In this document: piece by piece, positions 5,897 through 6,666 of the stretch
How positions within the stretch are numbered: position 1 is the stretch's first letter
Layout: every line of letters starts with the position of its first letter
Assembly: GCA_009926295.1 (NCBI GenBank)
Contig: RFPF01000170.1
Coordinates: 1 to 6,666 of the forward strand
Source of the DNA: Planctomycetia bacterium
GTDB taxonomy: Bacteria; Planctomycetota; Planctomycetia; Pirellulales; UBA1268
Length of the DNA: 6,666 bases
Direction of reading: 5' to 3'
Notes under the pieces: generated by a model
The model's database searches: none
What the model was told of the DNA's origin: nothing
The model's input: the letters and a program-made list of their open reading frames with translations, nothing else
Position numbers and translations under genes: made by a program

Positions 5897-6529
5897 CTCG
5901 ACGATGAGATCCCCGTGATCCGGCCGCGTCTCGAGGCCCGTGAGCGACTCATGGGCCGATCGCCCCCAGCGCTGACGGGCCACGTCGACGAATCCGGCCG
6001 CACGGAGCACGGCTACGATTTTCGGCTCGTCGTAGACGTAGCAGTGGCCCCAGTTGCGGAGACCCTCGTTCAGAAGGTCGCAGGGCGTGGCGGGCTCCCA
6101 GCCCATGTCGTGCCATTCACGAACGTCGCCGGCGAGGTATTTTTCCGTGAGCACCCGCAGGTCGGGAGTGCTCAGCCGCACGACGCCCCCGCGCCCGAGC
6201 ACCCGGCGGCACTCGGCCAGCAGTGCTGCGCCGCTGGCGAGCGAGACGTGCTCGATGAAGTGCTCGGAGTAGATGAAGTCGATCGAGCCATCGGGGAGTG
6301 GGAAGGCGTCGGTGAGATCCCAGGCGAACGTGCGGATGCCGTCCCCCTCGATATCGACGTTGGTCCAGCCGGCGAGCACCTTCGCCCCGTGGCCGAGGCT
6401 CTCGATACCGCAGCCGAGGTGGAGGCGGCGGGTCGCGAGGGCGCTGGTGCGCAGGGCCAGAGCGGGGCGGCCGTTCGCTGCGATCCTTCGGGCACCGTGG
6501 CGGCGGGGCGCGAGCACGGACCAGATCAT
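5885..6529 (-). CDS. SAM-dependent methyltransferase, COG4627-like
   Basis: This 214-residue protein has the short-form methyltransferase pattern seen in polysaccharide clusters. RLHLGCG (35-41) is motif I, GWTNVDIE (54-61) ends with the acidic residue expected to bind the SAM ribose, and PLPDGSIDFIYSEHFIEHV (77-95) is motif II. ECRRVLGRGGVVRLSTPDL (106-124) follows. The later GHCYVYDEPK and SLTGLETRP segments are also family-typical. It probably methylates a sugar of the glycan; the acceptor is unknown. About 34 residues before motif I are basic and poorly conserved. AAGGAG lies 9 bases before the ATG at 6529 but directly against the ATG at 6538, so 6529 is preferred; the longer form would add three residues. 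It follows the upstream gene by 19 bases. Confidence 0.86.
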   Translation of the reverse strand: MIWSVLAPRRHGARRIAANGRPALALRTSALATRRLHLGCGIESLGHGAKVLAGWTNVDIEGDGIRTFAWDLTDAFPLPDGSIDFIYSEHFIEHVSLASGAALLAECRRVLGRGGVVRLSTPDLRVLTEKYLAGDVREWHDMGWEPATPCDLLNEGLRNWGHCYVYDEPKIVAVLRAAGFVDVARQRWGRSAHESLTGLETRPDHGDLIVEGRV

Positions 6530-6538
6530 GACGTTCAT

Positions 6539-6544
6539 CTCCTT
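6539..6544 (-). promoter_or_regulatory. Ribosome-binding site deciding the 6529 start
   Basis: AAGGAG on the minus strand touches the ATG at 6538 and stands 9 bases before the in-frame ATG at 6529. The second spacing is the workable one, which shortens the methyltransferase by three residues. Confidence 0.65.
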
Positions 6545-6548
6545 GCGG

Positions 6549-6666
6549 TCAGGCGACTTGGCGGGCCGGGGCCTCTGCGAGCCCCGGTCGCACGGCCGCG
6601 GCCGTTGCGAAGGCGGTGTGGAGGATGTCGCCGATCTCGCCGATGTCGGCGATGCTCACGCCCGTG
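6549..6666 (-). CDS. C-terminal tail of an unidentified protein (partial)
   Basis: From the right edge a minus-strand frame is open for 38 codons and stops with TGA at 6549-6551, 19 bases before the methyltransferase start. The visible residues include TGVSIADIGEIGDILHTAF followed by an Ala/Pro-rich ending, with no motif that names a family. The close spacing, same strand and high-GC third positions make it likely the last part of the preceding operon gene. It could be any glycan-cluster protein; I do not assign a function. Confidence 0.55.
   Translation of the reverse strand, partial: TGVSIADIGEIGDILHTAFATAAAVRPGLAEAPARQVA

Noticed and set aside
1..6666. CRISPR arrays, tRNA or rRNA genes, insertion sequences, toxin-antitoxin or defence genes
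   Set aside because: I saw no regularly spaced repeats, cloverleaf-like stems, transposase motifs or terminal inverted repeats; nearly all DNA is explained by glycan genes.

Overview
The window is a stretch of GC-rich bacterial DNA devoted to building and decorating a surface polysaccharide (O-antigen, capsule or exopolysaccharide). It holds seven recognisable genes and the tail of an eighth: two family-2 glycosyltransferases, three SAM-dependent methyltransferases of three different subfamilies, one left-handed beta-helix sugar acyltransferase and one sulfotransferase. The high GC content, the tandem-domain glycosyltransferase, the sulfotransferase and the zinc-ribbon methyltransferase fit a planctomycete or a similar environmental GC-rich bacterium. 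This is inference from protein style only; no marker gene is present.

Layout, read along the minus strand from the right edge: the 38-residue tail of an unidentified protein (6549-6666), a COG4627-like methyltransferase (5885-6529), an acyltransferase (5297-5878), a glycosyltransferase (4221-5297), a structured 141-base gap, a zinc-ribbon methyltransferase (3333-4079) and a second methyltransferase (2470-3324). Within each block the genes are 19 bases apart or less, or overlap by one base. They look like one operon, or two operons if the 141-base gap carries a promoter. The sulfotransferase (1546-2454) is the only plus-strand gene and faces the end of this operon, leaving 15 bases between the stops. 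A divergent intergenic region of about 300 bases follows. It contains a hairpin with GGAGG in its loop, a GC palindrome and a possible 52-codon upstream reading frame that meets the sulfotransferase start as ATGA. The left edge is filled by a minus-strand tandem-domain glycosyltransferase cut off by the window.

A plausible joint role: the glycosyltransferases extend the glycan, and the acyltransferase, methyltransferases and sulfotransferase modify its sugars. No donor-synthesis, flippase, polymerase or export gene is visible, so the pathway type is undecided. I do not see a wholly new system. The points most worth a second look are the sulfotransferase island with its upstream small frame, the zinc-ribbon methyltransferase, the structured gap before it, and the start-site architectures.
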